53,834 nt of DNA, taken from NCBI GenBank assembly GCA_002050365.1, contig MWYZ01000047.1, forward strand, positions 1 to 53,834. The letters are read 5' to 3'. Origin of the DNA: Acidobacteria bacterium 28-1. GTDB taxonomy: Bacteria; Acidobacteriota; Blastocatellia; Pyrinomonadales; Pyrinomonadaceae. The translations under genes were made by a program, and so were the position numbers. The notes beneath the pieces are model-generated. The model did no database searches. It saw only the letters and a program-made list of their open reading frames with translations, and was not told where the DNA came from. Below are positions 9,277 to 20,500 of this stretch, piece by piece (the first letter of the stretch is position 1; every line of letters starts with the position of its first letter).

Positions 9277-11538
9277 ATGAATAGAAAACTTATTTTAGGC
9301 ACTTTGTTTATTTTGGCGATATTTACGAGTGTAACTTTTATTAACTTTGCATCTGCCGAGACAGCGCCACAGGTTTCAACCACGATTGTTATCAGTCAAG
9401 TATATGGCGGCGGCGGCTCTAGCGTTGCCGGTGTAACTTACAAAAGTGATTACGTAGAGTTATTTAACATTTCAAGCAGCCCTGTTTCGCTCAATGGATT
9501 TGCGTTACAATACGGCTCGGCAACCGGAAATTTGGGCAATACGCCAACTCAAATATTTGCTTTACCGGATTTTACTCTCCAACCCGGTCAACATTATCTT
9601 GTTCAATTAGGGATGCCTGGAACAGCAGGAGCCGACCTTCCTGTCACGCCGGATGCAACTTCAACCAATCTTACTATGGCGGCAGCCGGCGGGAAAGTTG
9701 CTTTGACCAATACGGTAATCGCACTTGGTTGCGGCGCAACCGCAACGCCTTGTACCTTACCTGATCCTCGTATCATTGATTTAGTAGCATATGGTACCTC
9801 GAATAATGCCGAAGGCGGTGTTCCAGTAAATAATGGAACGGCATTAGTCAACACACAAGGCAGCGTTCGTAATGGCAATGGATGTACGGATACGGATAAT
9901 AATAACAATGATTTTACCGTTGTAACCAATCCTGTTCCGCGTAACACATCTTCTCCTTTAACTCCCTGCGGTGGTGGCGGAACGCCGACACTAACACCAC
10001 CACCGACACCACCACCGACACCCACGCCAACGCCAACGCCGACGCCAACGCCAACGCCGACGCCGACGCCAACACCGACTCCGACACCGACTCCATCTCC
10101 GTGCCTGGCAACTCGAATTCCTTCTGTTACGGCCAGTACTAATATGGGTTCGGGATTCGGCACTAACATTCAGAACACCGTTAATGGCGTGGGGCTTTCA
10201 TCACTGAGTTTGACGGCTACACATGCCCCGACCTTTCCAGATAATTCCTGGGTTTCAGCAGGTCCACTTACGGGCACTGTTACGTTTAACCTGGGCGGAA
10301 TCTTTACGGTGGACAGCTTTTCTTTTTGGAATCAGAATGGAGGCGGACCGGGACTCAACGGCTCCACCGGGATTCGGGGAGTAACCGTTTCCACGTCAAC
10401 GGACGGAATTACATTTACCCCGTTAACCGGAGGCCCTACCTCGTTCGCACAGGTCGCGGTTAATGCTAGTGTTCCCCCTCAGATCTTCAACTTCACTCCG
10501 GTTTCAGCGCGCTTTTTCCGATTCACAATCCTAAGCAACTATGGTGATCCCGCTCAAACTGGGTTTGCCGAGGCTGGTTTCAACGCGGTGACCTGCACGC
10601 CGACGCCAACGCCGACACCCACACCGACACCTGATGCCAATGTTGATTTTAACGGCGACGGCAGATCAGATTATGTGGTTACGAGAAACATTTCAGGCTC
10701 AAAAAATTGGTACGTCAGCATCAACGGCAGCGGCGCATTTACCGGCACGCAATTCGGAGCAAATACTGACGTTGAAGTTCCCGAAGATTATGACGGCGAC
10801 CGCAGAGACGACATCGCTGTCTATCGCCGCGGCGCGCAAGGAGCTTTCTATATTTTGCAAAGTTCCAACAACACGTTTCGCGCCGAATTTTTCGGATTAA
10901 GCACTGATGACCCGAAAGTTACTGCTGATTATGACGGCGACAATAAAGCCGATGTCGCGGTTTATCGCACATCTGGTAGCGGACAAAATTTTTATTATTA
11001 CAAACGAAGTATTGACGGCGTAGTGATATCTACTGCTTGGGGTAGCGGCGCGACGGTTCGTCCGAATGTCGGCGATTACGACGGCGATAATCGAGCCGAC
11101 TTTTGCGTCCACATTAACAGCGGCGGCGGCGGCAACGGTCTTTTTGCTCTGCTCAAATCTACGGGCGGAACGGAATTTGTTCCTTTCGGAATTGCTACAG
11201 ACCGACTTGCACCGGGCGACTATGACGGCGACGGCAAAAGCGATTTTACAGTTGTCAGAAGCCAAGGCGGTTCGCTTCTTTGGTATACTTTGACTCGCAC
11301 AAATGTATTTTCGGGAGTTGCTTGGGGAATACCGACCGACATTATTACGCCGGGCGATTATGACGGCGACGGCAAACAGGACCAAAGCGTTTGGCGTTCG
11401 AGTGCTAATCCATCGCAAAGCTCCTTCTACACGAGAAGGTCAACCAACGGCGGATTGCAAGTATTTACATTTGGAGCGGGAACTGATTATCCGGCAGCGA
11501 ATTGGTATGTTCACGAAGGTTTGTTGCTAATTGAATAA
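9277..11538 (+). CDS. Secreted LTD / TP-linker / F5/8C-like / FG-GAP-repeat protein
   Basis: A 753-residue exported protein. The start is the ATG at 9277 with TTAGGAG eight nt upstream; a weaker ATG at 9235 lacks this site. After the signal peptide (MNRKLILGTLFILAIFTSVT...) a lamin-tail domain begins at VISQVYGGGGS and continues through SDYVELFN. Then comes a TP-repeat linker, a discoidin-like (F5/8 type C) domain (about SVTASTNMGSGFG to RFFRFTILS), and a second short TP linker. The C-terminal half has six repeats centred on D-x-D-G-D-x-x-x-D (for example DYDGDGKSDFTVVR), the calcium-binding loops of FG-GAP/VCBS beta-propellers. A role in surface adhesion or carbohydrate binding is likely but inferred. 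It is divergent from the VWA gene. Confidence 0.82.
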   Translation: MNRKLILGTLFILAIFTSVTFINFASAETAPQVSTTIVISQVYGGGGSSVAGVTYKSDYVELFNISSSPVSLNGFALQYGSATGNLGNTPTQIFALPDFTLQPGQHYLVQLGMPGTAGADLPVTPDATSTNLTMAAAGGKVALTNTVIALGCGATATPCTLPDPRIIDLVAYGTSNNAEGGVPVNNGTALVNTQGSVRNGNGCTDTDNNNNDFTVVTNPVPRNTSSPLTPCGGGGTPTLTPPPTPPPTPTPTPTPTPTPTPTPTPTPTPTPTPSPCLATRIPSVTASTNMGSGFGTNIQNTVNGVGLSSLSLTATHAPTFPDNSWVSAGPLTGTVTFNLGGIFTVDSFSFWNQNGGGPGLNGSTGIRGVTVSTSTDGITFTPLTGGPTSFAQVAVNASVPPQIFNFTPVSARFFRFTILSNYGDPAQTGFAEAGFNAVTCTPTPTPTPTPTPDANVDFNGDGRSDYVVTRNISGSKNWYVSINGSGAFTGTQFGANTDVEVPEDYDGDRRDDIAVYRRGAQGAFYILQSSNNTFRAEFFGLSTDDPKVTADYDGDNKADVAVYRTSGSGQNFYYYKRSIDGVVISTAWGSGATVRPNVGDYDGDNRADFCVHINSGGGGNGLFALLKSTGGTEFVPFGIATDRLAPGDYDGDGKSDFTVVRSQGGSLLWYTLTRTNVFSGVAWGIPTDIITPGDYDGDGKQDQSVWRSSANPSQSSFYTRRSTNGGLQVFTFGAGTDYPAANWYVHEGLLLIE
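9981..10098 (+). repeat. TP-encoding ACGCCG/ACACCG microsatellite
   Basis: Tandem six-base units (ACGCCA, ACGCCG, ACACCG) encode a (Thr-Pro)n linker between the lamin-tail and discoidin-like domains of the protein at 9277-11538. A second, shorter array at 10596-10632 lies on the other side of the discoidin-like domain. Such arrays are prone to slippage and could promote domain shuffling. Confidence 0.9.
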
Positions 11539-11566
11539 TAGTAATCAGAACGCCGAATATTTGTAG

Positions 11567-11634
11567 GGGCGAGGCTTGTCCTCGCCCGTTCATTTTATAA
11601 TGTTCAACACCGCGGGTGAGGCTTGTCCTTGCCC
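11567..11634. terminator. Two successive GC-rich hairpins between convergent genes
   Basis: The first hairpin pairs GGGCGAGG (11567-11574) with CCTCGCCC (11580-11587) around the loop CTTGT. The second pairs GGGTGAGG (11614-11621) with CCTTGCCC (11627-11634), including two G-U pairs, around the same CTTGT loop. No long T-tract follows either one. Position between a plus-strand and a minus-strand gene suggests a bidirectional transcription end or a REP-like repeat. Confidence 0.6.
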
Positions 11635-11653
11635 CACAATTTTATATCGACTT

Positions 11654-13003
11654 TTATTTCTCAACTTCAAGCCCCGCTTTTGTCCACGCGTCTGTTCCAC
11701 CAGTAATGTTACAGATTGCCCGAAAACCCTTTTGCTCCAAAATGCTCGTTGCCGCGCTCGAACGATAACCGCCCTGACAGATAGCATACGTCGGGCGCGA
11801 TGCATCGAGTTTATCCGTCAAATTTTCCAGGTTCGATAAAGTTAGATTAACCGTTCGCGGCGCGTGTCCCGATTCGTATTCGCCCGCTCGCCGAACATCT
11901 ATAAATTGTAAATCATTTTTCCCTGACAAACGCTTATTCATTTCCTCGACCGAGATTTGTTCGATTCGCGCCGATGAATACGTCCAATCGGAAATAAGTA
12001 AAAAGCCTTCGACCGATTCGATACCGACTCTCGCCAATCGCATCGCGGCTTCCACGACTTTTTCTTCCGCGTCGGCGACAATCACAACGGGAGCGTCCGT
12101 ATCAATCAAAGTTCCCGCCCAAGATGCAAACTGTCCGCCGAGTCCGATATTTAAAGCGTTCGGAATATGACCCGCGCCGAAATCGTCTGCGCTTCTGACA
12201 TCTAAAATCACGCCCGAAAAATCTTTAACTTCCTGCGCCGACATTTCCTTTGGCTTCGATAATTCTTCCAAACTTCTCGCGCCCGCTAAATTTTTCGCCA
12301 TGCTCTTCGGAAAATAAGCGGGAGCTTCGGTGAGGTTTTCCGTCATCATTTTGACAAATTCATCTTTCGCCATCGGCTGCAAAGCGTAGTTTAATTTTCG
12401 CTGCTCGCCAACGGTTGACCAAGTTTCCTTCGACATATTCTTCCCGCACAGAGAACCTGCGCCGTGTGCCGGATAAACTTCCGTGTCGTCGGGCAGTTGA
12501 AGAATTTTTTCGTGCAGACTGTCATATAAAAATCCCGCCATCTGCTCGGCGGTGAAGCCCTTTGAGCCGACTAGGTCTGGTCTGCCGACATCACCGATAA
12601 AAAGCGTGTCGCCGGTCAAAATCTTTCGCGGTTTGTTCACATTTTCAACAATAATTGAAATTCCTTCGGGCGTGTGTCCAGGCGTTTCTAAGATTCTCAA
12701 ATTCACCTCTCCAACCGCTAAAACGTCGCCGTCTTTAACCGCCGTGTGTTCAAATTCGGCATTCGCCTCCGCGCCGAAGACGATTTTCGCTCCCGTCTTT
12801 CGGGCAAGCTCAATATGTCCGCTGACAAAATCAGCGTGCAGATGCGTTTCGATAATATATTTTATTTTCTGATTATTTGTTTCCGCTTCGGTCAGGTATT
12901 GCTCAACGTCGCGCTGCGGGTCAACAATTGCTGCTTCACCTTCCGAGCCAATGTAGTAAGAAGCGTGCGCCAGACAGCCCAGATAAAATTGTTTAAATTT
13001 CAT
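11654..13003 (-). CDS. Metallo-beta-lactamase fold / double rhodanese protein (persulfide dioxygenase-like)
   Basis: A 449-residue protein with the start at MKFKQFYLGCLAHASYYIG, preceded by GGAGAG; in-frame codons extend 22 residues upstream but look non-coding. The N-terminal 250 residues form an MBL domain like that of ETHE1-type persulfide dioxygenases: ETHLHADFVSGH, ETPGHTPEGI, LTGDTLFIGDVGRPDL and YPAHGAGS. Two rhodanese domains follow. The first (about GVILDVRSADDFGAGHIPNA) lacks an obvious active-site Cys and is probably degenerate. The second (FIDVRRAGEYESGHAP) has the loop CQGGYRS with the catalytic Cys. A role in cytoplasmic persulfide or sulfane-sulfur oxidation is inferred from this architecture. 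It lies downstream of rpoC beyond a terminator and is probably a separate transcript. Confidence 0.88.
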   Translation of the reverse strand: MKFKQFYLGCLAHASYYIGSEGEAAIVDPQRDVEQYLTEAETNNQKIKYIIETHLHADFVSGHIELARKTGAKIVFGAEANAEFEHTAVKDGDVLAVGEVNLRILETPGHTPEGISIIVENVNKPRKILTGDTLFIGDVGRPDLVGSKGFTAEQMAGFLYDSLHEKILQLPDDTEVYPAHGAGSLCGKNMSKETWSTVGEQRKLNYALQPMAKDEFVKMMTENLTEAPAYFPKSMAKNLAGARSLEELSKPKEMSAQEVKDFSGVILDVRSADDFGAGHIPNALNIGLGGQFASWAGTLIDTDAPVVIVADAEEKVVEAAMRLARVGIESVEGFLLISDWTYSSARIEQISVEEMNKRLSGKNDLQFIDVRRAGEYESGHAPRTVNLTLSNLENLTDKLDASRPTYAICQGGYRSSAATSILEQKGFRAICNITGGTDAWTKAGLEVEK

Positions 13004-13086
13004 AAAATACTCTCCGAAAGAAACTTTGGACAATTGTATTTTTAATTTTTCTATTCCGCAACTTTTCAACAGTTTGCCCGAATAAA

Positions 13087-13114
13087 AAAGGCTGAAGATA
13101 ATCCTTCAGCCTTT
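13087..13114 (-). terminator. Intrinsic terminator of the rpoB-rpoC transcript
   Basis: An 11-bp perfect stem, AAAGGCTGAAG (13087-13097) with CTTCAGCCTTT (13104-13114) around a 6-nt loop, starts 26 nt after the rpoC stop codon. On the minus strand the stem is followed by a T-rich run, as expected for Rho-independent termination. On the plus strand TTTTTT also follows within a few bases, so it could work both ways. Confidence 0.88.
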
Positions 13115-13140
13115 CGGTTTTTTAATGATTAGTTTTATCT

Positions 13141-16100
13141 TTAGATATCGTCTACGTCGTCAATTTCTAACGCAGCGTCCAAATCAAAGACTTCCTCTTC
13201 TTCATCAATTGCAAACTCGTCCGGCTCCTCAACCTCTTCAAAATCATCGGCTTCGATGCCCGGCACGTCCTTCAGCGGCGGCAGAGTAAATCCGCCGACC
13301 GCCAACGGAAATTCGTCGAGTTCCTCTTCTTCCTTCTGATTAACGGTCGGGTCGAAATCAACTTTGACGTTGCGGTAATACTTCATTCCCGTTCCCGCCG
13401 GAATCAATCGTCCCATAATGACGTTTTCTTTAAGTCCGCGCAAGTAGTCAACGCGACCGGAAATCGCCGCTTCGGTCAAAACGCGGGTCGTTTCCTGGAA
13501 ACTCGCCGCCGAAATAAACGAATCGGTTGAGAGCGAGGCTTTCGTGATACCGAGAAGGAGCGGTTCGGCGCTCGAAGGCTGTCCGCCGGCATCGGTTACG
13601 CGGCGATTTTCGTCCTCGTAACGAAAGCGGTCAACTTGTTCTTCCAAAAGGAAATCGGTATCGCCGACTTCTTTAATTTTCACCCAGCGAAGCATCTGCC
13701 GCACGATACATTCGATATGTTTGTCGTTGATGTTCACGCCTTGCAGACGATAAACTTCTTGGATTTCATTAACGATGTATTGCTGCAACGCTTCGGTTCC
13801 AAGCACGCGCAAAATATCGTGCGGATTGAGCGGTCCGTCCATTAACGCTTCACCCGCTTTAACGTGGTCGCCTTCCTGAACGTTGATGTGCGTTCCGCGC
13901 GGAATATCGTATTCGCGCTCCGCTCCGTCGTCGCCCGTGATGACAAGTTTGCGCTTGCCTTTGGCAATTGCGCCGAATTTGACTTCGCCGTTAATTTCCG
14001 ACATCATCGCCGTCTCTCCGGGACGACGCGCTTCAAACAGTTCGACAATGCGCGGCAGACCGCCGACGATGTCTTTTGTTTTCGTCGTTTCGCGCGGAAT
14101 TTTGGCAATCGTGTCGCCCGCCTCGACTTCCTGCCCGTCTTCGACGTAAAGGTTGGAACGAATCGGCATTTGATAAGTTTTCAAAACTTTATTGCCCTTG
14201 CGGATTTCCATCCGCGGCTGCTGTTTCTCGTCCGAGTCTTTAACCACCAGACGCTTCTGACCGGAAACTTTATCAATCTCTTCTTCGAGCGTTTTGCCTT
14301 CCTTCAAATCCTGGAATTTTATCGTTCCCGAAACTTCCGTCAAAATGGCGAATGTAAACGGATCCCAAGTCGCCAGCAACTCATCTTCTTTGACCTTCTG
14401 ACCGTCTTTGACGTGAACGTGCGCTCCGTAGACGATTTGATAACGCGCCGCTTCGCGCCCGCGCTCGTCAATTAAGGCGAGTTCGGATTTGCCGCGCTTC
14501 ATTGAAATCAACTCGCCGGCGCGGTTGGTGATAACTTTGAAATCTTCCAGGTATTTCACCGTTCCGTCCATCGCCGCCGCGTGTTTGGTTTCCTGCTCAA
14601 ACCGCGCCGTTCCGCCGACGTGGAAAGTCCGCATCGTTAATTGCGTTCCCGGCTCGCCGATTGATTGGGCGGCAATTACGCCGACCGCTTCGCCGATTTC
14701 CACCGTGTTGCCCGTCGCCAAATTACGACCGTAACATTTAACGCATATTCCGCGACGAGTTTCGCAGGTCAGAGGCGAGCGAATTCGTACGCTTTGAAGT
14801 CCTGAAAGCTGCACTTGCGCCGCCAAATCTTCGTCAATTTCCTGATTGGCTTCGACAATAGTCGTGCCATCAATCGGGTCAATAATGTCGTCGAGCGATG
14901 TGCAGCCGACAATCCTGTCACGAAGCGATTCGACTTCTTCGCCGTTGCGAATAATCGCTTCCGCCCAAATTCCGCGAAGCGTTCCGCAATCGTTTTCCGA
15001 CACGATAACGTCTTGCGCCACGTCAACCAAACGGCGTGTCAGATAACCTGAGTCAGCCGTTTTCAAAGCCGTGTCCGCCAAACCTTTTCGCGCACCGTGC
15101 GTCGAAATAAAGTATTGCAGCACGTTCAAGCCTTCACGGAAATTTGCGACAATCGGCGTTTCGATAATTTCGCCTGAAGGTTTCGCCATCAGTCCGCGCA
15201 TACCGGCAAGCTGACGAATTTGCGCTTCCGAGCCACGCGCTCCCGAATCCGCCATAACCAAAATCGGGTTTAGTTCCTTACGGTCTTTCTCGCGCTTGTT
15301 CATCGCTAAGAACATTTCCTTAGCTACTTTATCGGTAACGTCCGACCAAATCGCCGTTACTTTGTTGACGCGCTCCATATTCGTCATCGTCGCGTCTTCG
15401 TATTGCTTTTGGAGTTTATCAACTTCCTTGCGCGCCGCTTCGATAATTCCTTTTTTGCTCGGCGGCGTAACCATATCGTCAATACCGATTGATACGCCCG
15501 ATTTTGTTGCATAAAGGAAACCCATCGCTTTCAAATCGTCGAGCATCACGACGGTTTGTTCGTGCCCGAGTCGCAGATGGCAAAAGCTAACGAGCGATTG
15601 CAAGCCTTTTTTCTTGAGCGTTCCGTTGACAAACGGCAAGCCATCACGCGTCAGACGCTCGTTTAAAATCACGCGCCCGACGGTTGTTTCAATCAAGCTG
15701 TCAACCGGACGAGGAGTCGCCCGCATCACGTCTTGCGTGTTGTGTTCCTTCGTCAAATCAATCAAATCGCCTTTCCAGCGCAGTCTTATTTTCGTCTGCG
15801 TTGCCACCGCTTTTGCGTCGAGCGCGAGCAGAACATCGTCAACCGAATTAAACGATTTGCCTTCGCCGACCAATTCTTCGCGGTCAAGCGTCAAATAATA
15901 ACAACCGAGAACAATGTCCTGCGACGGAACGGTAATCGGCTGTCCCGACGCGGGACTCAAAAGATTGTTCGAGGCGAGCATCAACACGGTCGCTTCGATT
16001 TGCGCTTCCGCCGACAGCGGAATGTGAACCGCCATCTGGTCGCCGTCAAAGTCAGCGTTGAACGCCGTGCAGACGAGCGGGTGAATTTTAATCGCTTTGC

Positions 16101-17430
16101 CTTCGACCAGCACCGGCTCAAACGCCTGAATTCCGAGCCTGTGCAAAGTCGGAGCGCGGTTTAGAAGAACCGGATGTTCGCGGATGACTTCTTCTAAAAT
16201 ATCCCAAACAATCGGCTCTTGGCGTTCGACCATTTCACGCGCCTGCTTAATCGTCGCAGCGTGCGCGTCTTTTTCTAGTTTGTTGTAAATAAACGGCTTG
16301 AATAATTCCAAAGCCATTTTCTTCGGTAAACCGCATTGATGAAGTTTGAGTTCCGGTCCGACGACGATAACCGAACGTCCCGAATAATCCACACGTTTTC
16401 CGAGAAGATTTTGGCGAAAACGTCCTTGTTTCCCTTTCAATGTTCCCGAAAGCGATTTGAGCGGACGATTGTTCGCGCCGCGCAAAACTCTTCCGCGTCT
16501 GCCGTTATCAAACAGCGCGTCAACCGCTTCCTGCAACATTCGCTTTTCGTTGCGGACGATGACTTCCGGAGCGCGAAGTTCCATCAGTTTTTTAAGGCGA
16601 TTGTTGCGGTTAATCACACGCCGATACAAATCGTTCAAGTCAGACGTAGCGAATCTGCCGCCGTCGAGCGGAACAAGCGGACGAAGCTCCGGCGGAATTA
16701 CCGGAATTACGTCGAGAATCATCCATTCGGGATTGTTGCCGGATTTCAAGAATGAATTCGATACTTTCAGGCGCTTGGAATACTTCAGCTTTTTCTGCTG
16801 CGAAGTTTCCTCTTTCATTTTTCCGCGCAAGTCTTCAACAAGTTCCGCGATGTTGATCTTCATCAACAAGTCTTTGATAGCTTCCGCGCCCATTTTGGCG
16901 ACGAACTGACCGGGATATTCCTGTGTCAATTCGCGGAAGCGTTCGTCGGTCAACAAATCCTTTTCTTTGAGTTCCGCCACATCGCCCGGGTCAACCACGA
17001 TATAAAGCTCAAAGTAAAGAATTTTTTCGAGGTCGCGCAAAGTTATATCGAGCAGATGCCCGATGCGCGACGGCAAGCCTTTGAAAAACCATACGTGCGA
17101 ACACGGACTCGCCAAATCAACGTGCCCGAGACGTTCGCGCCGCACTTTCGATTGAGTAACTTCTACGCCGCATTTGTCGCAGATTACGCCGCGATGCTTC
17201 ATCCGTTTATACTTTCCGCACAAACATTCCCAGTCGGACACGGGACCAAAAATTCGGGCGCAGAAAAGCCCGTCGCGTTCCGGCTTAAACGTGCGGTAGT
17301 TAATCGTCTCCGGCTTGGTAACTTCGCCGTGCGACCAAGACCTGATTTTTTCGGGCGACGCTAAGGAAATACGAATCGCCTCGAAATTTGGGGTTAATTG
17401 TGTTTTATTGTCGTTTTGAAATCTAAACAT
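13141..17430 (-). CDS. rpoC: DNA-directed RNA polymerase subunit beta'
   Basis: The 1429-residue beta' subunit, which contributes the catalytic magnesium site and the clamp. The N-terminal zinc finger is intact ([20 protein letters not shown]), as is the catalytic [12 protein letters not shown]. The [15 protein letters not shown] motif and the second zinc site ([13 protein letters not shown] with the preceding region) are also present. The C-terminal 40 residues form an acidic tail ([16 protein letters not shown]...). The gene follows rpoB in the usual order, with a TGGAGAAAG ribosome-binding site directly before the ATG. The rpoB-rpoC spacer (110 bp) contains a 25-bp inverted repeat. Confidence 0.99.
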   Translation of the reverse strand: MFRFQNDNKTQLTPNFEAIRISLASPEKIRSWSHGEVTKPETINYRTFKPERDGLFCARIFGPVSDWECLCGKYKRMKHRGVICDKCGVEVTQSKVRRERLGHVDLASPCSHVWFFKGLPSRIGHLLDITLRDLEKILYFELYIVVDPGDVAELKEKDLLTDERFRELTQEYPGQFVAKMGAEAIKDLLMKINIAELVEDLRGKMKEETSQQKKLKYSKRLKVSNSFLKSGNNPEWMILDVIPVIPPELRPLVPLDGGRFATSDLNDLYRRVINRNNRLKKLMELRAPEVIVRNEKRMLQEAVDALFDNGRRGRVLRGANNRPLKSLSGTLKGKQGRFRQNLLGKRVDYSGRSVIVVGPELKLHQCGLPKKMALELFKPFIYNKLEKDAHAATIKQAREMVERQEPIVWDILEEVIREHPVLLNRAPTLHRLGIQAFEPVLVEGKAIKIHPLVCTAFNADFDGDQMAVHIPLSAEAQIEATVLMLASNNLLSPASGQPITVPSQDIVLGCYYLTLDREELVGEGKSFNSVDDVLLALDAKAVATQTKIRLRWKGDLIDLTKEHNTQDVMRATPRPVDSLIETTVGRVILNERLTRDGLPFVNGTLKKKGLQSLVSFCHLRLGHEQTVVMLDDLKAMGFLYATKSGVSIGIDDMVTPPSKKGIIEAARKEVDKLQKQYEDATMTNMERVNKVTAIWSDVTDKVAKEMFLAMNKREKDRKELNPILVMADSGARGSEAQIRQLAGMRGLMAKPSGEIIETPIVANFREGLNVLQYFISTHGARKGLADTALKTADSGYLTRRLVDVAQDVIVSENDCGTLRGIWAEAIIRNGEEVESLRDRIVGCTSLDDIIDPIDGTTIVEANQEIDEDLAAQVQLSGLQSVRIRSPLTCETRRGICVKCYGRNLATGNTVEIGEAVGVIAAQSIGEPGTQLTMRTFHVGGTARFEQETKHAAAMDGTVKYLEDFKVITNRAGELISMKRGKSELALIDERGREAARYQIVYGAHVHVKDGQKVKEDELLATWDPFTFAILTEVSGTIKFQDLKEGKTLEEEIDKVSGQKRLVVKDSDEKQQPRMEIRKGNKVLKTYQMPIRSNLYVEDGQEVEAGDTIAKIPRETTKTKDIVGGLPRIVELFEARRPGETAMMSEINGEVKFGAIAKGKRKLVITGDDGAEREYDIPRGTHINVQEGDHVKAGEALMDGPLNPHDILRVLGTEALQQYIVNEIQEVYRLQGVNINDKHIECIVRQMLRWVKIKEVGDTDFLLEEQVDRFRYEDENRRVTDAGGQPSSAEPLLLGITKASLSTDSFISAASFQETTRVLTEAAISGRVDYLRGLKENVIMGRLIPAGTGMKYYRNVKVDFDPTVNQKEEEELDEFPLAVGGFTLPPLKDVPGIEADDFEEVEEPDEFAIDEEEEVFDLDAALEIDDVDDI

Positions 17431-17444
17431 CTTTCTCCATTTTG

Positions 17445-17538
17445 GATTTTAGATTTTGGATTTTGGATTAAAGGCTTGCGTTCCACAAAATATTTTGCTT
17501 CCTGCAAATCCAAAATCCAAAATCCAAAATCTAAAATC
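17445..17538. repeat. Perfect 25-bp inverted repeat (TTTTGGATT family) in the rpoB-rpoC spacer
   Basis: The left arm (17445-17469) and right arm (17514-17538) are exact reverse complements built from GATTTTGGATT/GATTTTAGATT words, with a 44-nt centre. The right arm ends 2 nt from the rpoB stop codon and the left arm lies just before the rpoC ribosome-binding site. Related words occur at 26032, 28118, 35627 and 44899. A hairpin here would sit between the two RNA polymerase cistrons. Confidence 0.9.
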
Positions 17539-17540
17539 AT

Positions 17541-20500
17541 CTAATCCGCTCCTACTACTTCGCCGACACCTGCAAGCACTGCTTCCGGGTCAATCTCATC
17601 TTCGGTGATAAGTTCGACATCCAAACAGAGCGATTGCAGTTCGCGCACGAGAACATTAAACGATTCGGGAATGCCCGGCTCGAAATTCGATTCGCCTTTG
17701 ACGATAGTTTCGTAAATTTTCGAGCGTCCCGCCACGTCGTCGGATTTACAAGTCAAAAGTTCTTGTAAGATATGCGCCGCGCCGTAGGCTTCGAGCGCCC
17801 AAACTTCCATCTCGCCAAACCGTTGTCCGCCGAATTGCGCTTTACCGCCCAAAGGCTGTTGCGTAATTAGGCTGTATGGCCCGATTGAGCGAGCGTGAAT
17901 TTTATCGTCAACCAGATGCGAAAGTTTGAGCATGTAAATGTAGCCGACCGTTACTTTCTGCTCGAACTGCTCGCCCGTCAAGCCGTCGTAGAGACGAGTT
18001 TTACCTGATATTCCAACCGACGGCGGAATGCCGAGTTCATCAAAACGCTCATTGGCTTTGCCGATATATTCCTTAATTTCTTTTTCGCTCGCGCCGTCGA
18101 AAACCGGTGTTGCGAAATGAAGTCCGAGAACTCGCGCCGCCCAGCCGAGATGCGTTTCGAGAATCTGCCCGACGTTCATACGGCTTGGAACACCGAGCGG
18201 ATTAAGCACGATGTCAACCGGCGTTCCGTCCGGCAAATACGGCATATCTTCTTCCGGCAAGATGCGGGCGATAACGCCTTTGTTGCCGTGTCGTCCAGCC
18301 ATTTTGTCGCCGACGCTCAGTTTTCGCTTCATCGCCACGAAAACCTTCACCATTTTGATAACGCCCGGCGGAAGTTCATCGCCTTGTTTTAACTTGGTAA
18401 TTTTTTCCTCGTAGATGTCGCTCAAAATGTTAATCTGGCGTGTCGTTCGTTGTTCGTATTCTTTGATTTCGCCGGCAATATCAATCGTTCCCGCCGTAAC
18501 TTCCGCCTTTCGGAGAAATTTTGCGTCAACGCCCGAAAGAACTTCGCGCGTCAAGGTTTCACCTTTTTTGATGATGACATCTTTGCCGTCGGTCAAATCC
18601 TTCGTCAATTTTCGCCCGTCGAAAAGCTCGTAAATTCGCTCGTCGCGCTGTTCGCTCAAAATACGGATTTCGTCTTCGAGGTCGCGCCGCAAATCGTCTT
18701 CTTCTAAAGATTCGATGTCGAGCGAACGCTCGTCTTTTTCCTGTCCTTTGCGCGTGAAGACTTGAACGTCAACGACAGTTCCATCAATTCCCGGCGGGCA
18801 AGTCAACGACGCGTCTTTCACGTCGCCGGCTTTTTCGCCGAAGATTGCACGAAGCAGTTTTTCTTCCGCCGTTAATTGAGTTTCGCCTTTCGGCGTAACT
18901 TTCCCGACGAGAATCGAACCCGGTTTAACCTGTGCTCCGATGCGGATAATGCCCGATTCGTCCAAATCCCTGAGCATATTTTCGCCGATATTCGGAATAT
19001 CGCGCGTAACTTCTTCGGGTCCGAGTTTCGTATCTCTGGCTTCGATTTCGAGTTCTTCGATGTGAATTGAAGTGTAATAATCTTCTTTCACAAGCCGTTC
19101 CGAAACCAAAATCGCGTCCTCGAAGTTGTAACCGCGCCAGGACATAAATGCCACGAGAACATTACGCCCAAGCGCGAGTTCGCCTCTATCCGTGCAAGGT
19201 CCGTCGGCGATGACTTGACCTTTTTTCACACTCTCACCAACCTGCACGATGGCGCGCTGGTTAATGCAGGTGTTTTGATTAGAACGCGTAAATTTAACGA
19301 GCGAATAAATATCCGCCGTCACTTCGCGCGAAATCGTTCCGTCAACTTGATGGTCGGCTTTGACAATAATACGTTCCGAATCAACATAATCAACCACACC
19401 GTCGCGCTTGGCGATAACCACCGCGCCCGAATCTCGCGCCGCGACCGCTTCCATTCCCGTTCCGACGTATGGGCTTTCGGCACGAAGCAGTGGAACGGAT
19501 TGACGTTGCATATTCGCGCCCATCAAAGCGCGGTTTGCGTCGTCATTTTCGAGAAATGGAACGAGCGACGCTGCCACTGAAACGAGCTGTTTCGGCGAAA
19601 CGTCCATATATTCGATTTCGTCGCGGTCAGCCGTGATAAATTCGCCTTTGTTTCGCGCCGCATTGCGTTCGTTGACGAAATTGCCTTTTTCGTCGAGTTC
19701 AATATTGGCTTGTCCGATAATATATTTATCTTCTTCCCAAGCCGTTAGATAAAACGGAAACGGCTCGAACTCGGCTTCGCGTTGTCCTTTTTTAAGTTTC
19801 TTATTTGCCGCTTCGATTTCTTCTAACGGAATATGGATTCTCGGTTTCAAATTCGTGTCACCGCCATTGATAATTTTAGCGTATTCAATCACGCGCCCGT
19901 TTTCGACTTTGCGATACGGCGATTCGATAAATCCAAATTCGTTAATCCGCGCAAAACATGAAAGAGAAGAAATTAAACCGATGTTTGGACCTTCGGGCGT
20001 CTCAATCGGACAGATACGCCCGTAATGAGTCGGGTGAACGTCGCGGACTTCAAAGCCGGCGCGTTCGCGCGACAGACCGCCCGGTCCCAACGCCGAAAGG
20101 CGACGTTTGTGCGTAATTTCCGAAAGCGGATTTGTTTGATCCATAAATTGGCTCAACTGTGACGAGCCAAAAAACTCACGAACCGCCGCTGTTACCGGTT
20201 TGGCGTTGACAAGGTCGCGCGGCATTGTCGTGAACATATCCTGCTGGATGGACATTTTTTCTTTAATAGCGCGTTCCATTCTTTCTAATCCGATGCGAAA
20301 TTGATTTTCTAATAATTCGCCGACGGCGCGGACTCGGCGATTTCCCAAATGGTCAATATCATCTTGTCCGTAATGCTCGCTGTCTTTCTTCATTCGCAGA
20401 AGATAATTGACGACTTCATAAAAATCGGGAGCTTTAAGAAGCGAATTATTCAAATCCTCACGTTCCGGTCTGCCCATTTTGATATTGAATTTCAAGCGTC

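Noticed and set aside
9981..10098. Tandem repeat as a possible CRISPR array
   Set aside because: Units are six bases with no spacers and are translated as a Thr-Pro linker; no cas genes are present.
9603..10169. Open frame on the minus strand encoding (GV)n repeats
   Set aside because: It is the antisense reading of the TP-encoding microsatellite within a clear plus-strand secreted protein; it has no signal or family features.
13864..16755. Several long plus-strand frames opposite rpoC
   Set aside because: Shadow frames over a conserved housekeeping gene; no ribosome-binding sites or recognisable domains.
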